Assembly: GCF_963518325.1 (NCBI RefSeq)
Contig: NZ_CAUQJB010000009.1
Span: 62,001 to 126,000 of the forward strand
Direction: 5' to 3'
DNA: 64,000 nt
From: Vagococcus_D sp963518325
Lineage (GTDB): Bacteria > Bacillota > Bacilli > Lactobacillales > Vagococcaceae
Part shown: piece after piece, positions 61,280-64,000 of the stretch
Layout of the letters: each line of letters begins with the position of its first letter
Numbering within the stretch: position 1 is the stretch's first letter
Notes under the pieces: model-generated
Database searches by the model: none
What the model saw: the letters and a program-made list of their open reading frames with translations, nothing else
What the model was told of the DNA's origin: nothing
Program-made: the position numbers and the translations under genes

Positions 61280-61747
61280 ATGAACAAAGAAGATCAGGTA
61301 ATGATGGATGTCAGACATCTGTACAATAAGATGGCTTGGATTAATAAACTGAAAATGGAAGACAGCCTAAAAGGGTATCAATCGACTGAAGTTCACTGTA
61401 TTGAGTATATTGAAAAAAATGCGGATTCCAATGTGACTAAATTAGCGGAGGCTTTTTACATGACTCGAGGAGCTATTAGTAAGCTGACCAAAAAGTTAAT
61501 CAAAAAAGGCCTAATTGAGAGCTATCAGAAGGTGGATAATAAAAAAGAAATTTATTTTAAATTAACAGAGAAAGGGCGAGAGGTCTTTAATATCCATGAA
61601 GAGTTGCATCAAGAATTCAGAGAACGTGATAAGATCATTTTTGACCAAGTATCTGATGAGCAAATAGAGGCCTTACTTCAATTTGTCAATGGCTATAGCC
61701 AGCATTTAGATAGGGAAATTGAGAAGCTGGCACTAGAACGTGACTAA
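61280..61747 (+). CDS. MarR-family transcriptional regulator
   Basis: 155 residues, winged helix with NVTKLAEAFYMTRGAISKLTKKLIKKGLIES (about residues 50-80) and a wing at KVDNKKEIYFKLTEKG. AGGAGG before ATG. It precedes an MFS efflux gene, and both promoters hold the same operator, so it most likely represses the pump and itself until a ligand binds. Ligand unknown. Confidence 0.9.
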   Translation: MNKEDQVMMDVRHLYNKMAWINKLKMEDSLKGYQSTEVHCIEYIEKNADSNVTKLAEAFYMTRGAISKLTKKLIKKGLIESYQKVDNKKEIYFKLTEKGREVFNIHEELHQEFRERDKIIFDQVSDEQIEALLQFVNGYSQHLDREIEKLALERD

Positions 61748-61772
61748 ACCTATAGGATGAATTAATTAAGAG

Positions 61773-61806
61773 ACGAGCAGACTTTTGAGGTCAGTTCGTT
61801 TTTTTG
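61773..61806 (+). terminator. Terminator between marR and MFS genes
   Basis: ACGAGCAGAC (61773-61782) pairs with GTCAGTTCGT (61790-61799) with one mismatch, then T run. Confidence 0.7.
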
Positions 61807-61833
61807 TTGACTAAGAAACAAAAAAGAGTTATT

Positions 61834-61857
61834 ATATTGTTTACAAGGAAACAATAT
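61834..61857. promoter_or_regulatory. MarR operator upstream of the MFS gene
   Basis: ATATTGTTT and AAACAATAT as perfect 9-bp arms around a 6-nt centre. The core ATTGTTtacaaggaAACAAT matches the marR upstream site at 17 of 20 bases. Confidence 0.7.
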
Positions 61858-61878
61858 TAACGATAAAGGAGTTATTAT

Positions 61879-63108
61879 ATGTCTACAGATCAAACAACGA
61901 CACAATCAACGGAACCAATTGATAAACACGCCCTCATCTTTGGATTAATATCTGTCTTTTTATGTGGAATTGGCTTTAGTATCATCATGCCGGTGGTGCC
62001 TTTTTTAGTAGCACCTTATATTAGTAATCCTGCTAATCAAGCAATTGTAGTCACCTTACTAACCTCAGTGTATGCTGTCTGTGTTTTTTTCGTTGCCCCT
62101 GGGCTAGGAGCATTGAGCGACAGATATGGTCGCCGGCCCGTACTGTTACTTTGTTTATTGGGGTCGGCTATTGGCTATTTTATTTTTGGTTTGGGTGGTG
62201 CCTTGTGGGTCCTGTTTCTTGGTCGTATCATTGAAGGCATCACTGGAGGGAGCATCAGCACAATCTTTGCTTATTTTGCTGATATTATTCCGCGGGAAGA
62301 ACGAACCAAGTATTTTGGCTGGATGAGTGCTGTCGTTGGGATTGGCAGTGCCATCGGACCAACACTTGGTGGTTTATTGGCACATTTTGGTTATTCTGTG
62401 CCACTTTTTTTTGGCGCAATCATCACGCTTCTAAATGTTCTTTATGGTTACTTTTTTATGCCTGAGAGTTTAGCGAAGGTCAATCGCCTAAAGGAGATTC
62501 CTCTGTTCAGGTTGAATCCATTGACTCAGCTGTTACATATTTTGTCCATGAAAAATTTAAAGTGGCTCTTGATTTCAGCCTTTCTAATGTGGATTCCCAA
62601 TAGTTCCTTACAAGCGGTATTTTCTCAATTCACCATCGATACCTTTAACTGGAAACCAGCTGTGATTGGTTTGATGTTCTCAATTATGGGTGTTCAAGAT
62701 ATCTTGTCTCAAGGCTTTGTGATGCCTCGATTATTAGTAAAAATGACTGATAAACAGATTGCGATGCTAGGAATGCTTTCAGAGATAATGGGGTATGTCT
62801 TAATTGCTGCGTCAGCTCTAGTGTCTTATTATCCTTTCCTAATTGTCGGTATGTTTATCTTCGGTTTTGGTGATTCGATTTTTGGTCCGTCTTTTAACGG
62901 CATGTTATCAAAATCGATAGATGCCAGTGAACAAGGAAGGGTTCAAGGAGGGAGTCAATCAATTCAAGCCTTAGCTAGAATGATTGGCCCTATAGTCGGA
63001 GGCCAACTTTATGTTTCCCTTGGACATTCAGCACCAGCTGTAATGGGGGTGGTGTTGATTGGCGGAGGGGTGTTGGTCTTATTCCGAACACAAATAGGGA
63101 GTAGTTAA
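61879..63108 (+). CDS. MFS drug-efflux transporter
   Basis: 409 residues, about 12 membrane spans, MFS motif A GALSDRYGRRP (77-87) between spans 2 and 3 and the antiporter-like GIGSAIGPTLGG in span 5. Proton-driven efflux of drugs, of the TetA/multidrug type; substrate unknown. AAAGGAG before ATG. Preceded by its own operator and a terminator, so it is transcribed separately from the MarR gene. Confidence 0.88.
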   Translation: MSTDQTTTQSTEPIDKHALIFGLISVFLCGIGFSIIMPVVPFLVAPYISNPANQAIVVTLLTSVYAVCVFFVAPGLGALSDRYGRRPVLLLCLLGSAIGYFIFGLGGALWVLFLGRIIEGITGGSISTIFAYFADIIPREERTKYFGWMSAVVGIGSAIGPTLGGLLAHFGYSVPLFFGAIITLLNVLYGYFFMPESLAKVNRLKEIPLFRLNPLTQLLHILSMKNLKWLLISAFLMWIPNSSLQAVFSQFTIDTFNWKPAVIGLMFSIMGVQDILSQGFVMPRLLVKMTDKQIAMLGMLSEIMGYVLIAASALVSYYPFLIVGMFIFGFGDSIFGPSFNGMLSKSIDASEQGRVQGGSQSIQALARMIGPIVGGQLYVSLGHSAPAVMGVVLIGGGVLVLFRTQIGSS

Positions 63109-63165
63109 AGCGGTTTTTGATTGTGGAGTGCTTACTGACGTTGAGAGATAGAATTAGTAAGTGAG

Positions 63166-63600
63166 GTGCTTAAAATAGACATCAAAGTAGTTCCATATGA
63201 GGTAAACTGGCCAGAACGCTTTCACAAGGAATGCCTTTTACTTAAAGGAGGATCAGGAGATAATTTACATCAGTGATATTACATAGGCATTACAGCGAAT
63301 TACCTAGGAGGTGTCTCAGTTATTCGTGATTGCGTGAGGTTAGAAGTGTATGAAGAGGTTATGAGAAAATTAGGCTATGAATCATTTGGGTAAAATGGTA
63401 TTTCTGAACGGCGATTTTATGTGAAGGGAAAGGGCGACCCCACTATATTTAGGCCAACGTCTTTCTGAGGCACATCAATACGGTCAATTAAAAATGTCCT
63501 TAGTCAAACTTTTTGATGATAGCCTTTAGGGATATGTTAGTGGTAAAGACGAATGGGTAAAAGCATTGGAGCCTGTGACTGATGTCCCAGACTTCAATGC
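63166..63600 (+). pseudogene. Decayed GrpB/UPF0157-family gene
   Basis: A reading frame beginning near GTG 63166 gives IKVVPYEVNWPERFHKE, then YYIGITANYLGG, YEEVMRKLGYESFG and ISERRFYVKGKGDP, matching the GrpB order (VVPYDPxWP, HIGSTAVPG, Y...LGYE, RRFFVK). In-frame stops break it at three points, and the C-terminal part (YGQLKMSLVKLF, VSGKDEWVKAL) is in another frame. Not functional. Confidence 0.65.
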
Positions 63601-63613
63601 GTTTAAGGTGATA

Positions 63614-64000
63614 TTACCCTTTTAAAAAGGTTGCTAAATCTGCTTTCTTATCGAAAGATTCAATTTGTTTTCCCGATTCAGAGATTCGCAAGAGGGCGGG
63701 GACATATTCCAGATCCAATGAGGCCATCAGTTCTTTAGTGGCTGGCTCGGTATCTGCTTCAGTCACATCAAAATAATAAATGGTCTGGGGATTTTTTTTG
63801 AGACTGGCTGTTAGTTTTGGCACAAAAGCTTGGCAGTATTTACATGTGGGTTTACCTAGATAGATCAGAAATGACTCTGGTTCTTTCAGTTTGTTCTGAA
63901 ATGCAGTCACTGAAAGTTCTGTGAGGTCTTTGATGTCTTCTTCATAAGCCAAAACAGCAGAATCAGCTGTTTTGGTTGTTTTGGTTGGTTCCCCTTGCTT
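63614..64000 (-). CDS. Thioredoxin-like protein (bacteriocin-accessory type), N-terminus outside window
   Basis: At least 128 residues, thioredoxin fold with KPTCKYCQAF (CxxC), YYFDVTEAD and the cis-Pro strand EYVPALLRI. Similar to PedC/BrcD-type accessory thioredoxins from lactic bacteria. The frame stays open to the right edge with a Thr/Lys-rich linker (TKTTKTADSA), so the gene starts outside, probably with a membrane anchor; the TTG at 63952 is not a good start. Probable outer thiol-disulfide role, inferred. Confidence 0.75.
   Translation of the reverse strand, partial: KQGEPTKTTKTADSAVLAYEEDIKDLTELSVTAFQNKLKEPESFLIYLGKPTCKYCQAFVPKLTASLKKNPQTIYYFDVTEADTEPATKELMASLDLEYVPALLRISESGKQIESFDKKADLATFLKG

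Noticed and set aside
1..64000. CRISPR arrays, rRNA, tRNA, insertion sequences
   Set aside because: No regular spaced repeats, no tRNA-like cloverleaf ends and no transposase gene were found; only resolvase-type genes are present.

Overview
The window looks like the chromosome of a low-GC Gram-positive of the Lactobacillales, most likely Enterococcaceae (Enterococcus/Vagococcus-like) or Carnobacteriaceae. Reasons: AT-rich sequence with strong AGGAGG ribosome sites, a T-box leader, Mga-type regulators, LPXTG proteins, and an unusually dense set of WxL surface-protein genes. The species call is inference; I see no rRNA, tRNA or CRISPR.

Layout. 1-2.2 kb: 3' end of a lactose/cellobiose-type PTS IIC, then a T-box (probable Tyr specifier) and DAHP synthase. 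2.2-5.8 kb: two Mga-like regulators on the minus strand. 6.0-16.3 kb: WxL cluster 1 (degenerate resolvase-like regulator, LPXTG peptide, six small WxL proteins, DUF916/DUF3324 protein, large MucBP-WxL protein). 16.5-19.4 kb: a third Mga-like regulator and two intact serine resolvases. 19.9-30.5 kb: WxL cluster 2 (degenerate resolvase, large beta-helix WxL protein, LPXTG, two WxL, DUF916, two-TM protein, signal-peptidase-like protein, second degenerate resolvase, coiled-coil protein). 30.6-33.1 kb: fabI, an ABC ATPase and a decayed GFA-family gene, all on the minus strand. 33.1-42.9 kb: a long regulatory leader and WxL cluster 3 (large WxL, LPXTG, two WxL, DUF916, two-TM protein, signal-peptidase-like protein, second DUF916, fourth degenerate resolvase). 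43.2-44.8 kb: a secreted DUF5011-like protein. 46.5-60.5 kb: WxL cluster 4 (large WxL, DUF916, LPXTG, eight WxL, DUF916, three small membrane genes). 60.6-64 kb: glutathione peroxidase, MarR regulator with an MFS pump, a decayed GrpB gene and the C-terminal part of a thioredoxin-like protein.

In total I count 22 WxL-domain proteins, six DUF916/DUF3324 proteins and four short LPXTG proteins in four clusters. Established knowledge: WxL domains attach non-covalently to the Gram-positive wall, and DUF916/DUF3324 proteins (WxLIP) bind WxL proteins and peptidoglycan. My inference is a modular surface-assembly system: a sortase-anchored stub, many small WxL subunits and a large adhesin, with a dedicated signal-peptidase-like membrane protein in two clusters.

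The most novel points are (1) four resolvase-family proteins that kept the C-terminal helix-turn-helix but lost the catalytic residues, sitting at the edges of the clusters; (2) a recurring inverted half-site, GTTC-N16-18-GAAC/T/A, at the promoters or leaders of the same clusters, similar in size to a resolvase dimer site; (3) signal-peptidase-I homologues in which the catalytic Lys is Arg and, in one, the catalytic Ser is Gly; (4) a short N-terminal strand-like motif ending in Phe shared by the LPXTG stubs and the small WxL proteins, suggestive of subunit-to-subunit strand exchange.
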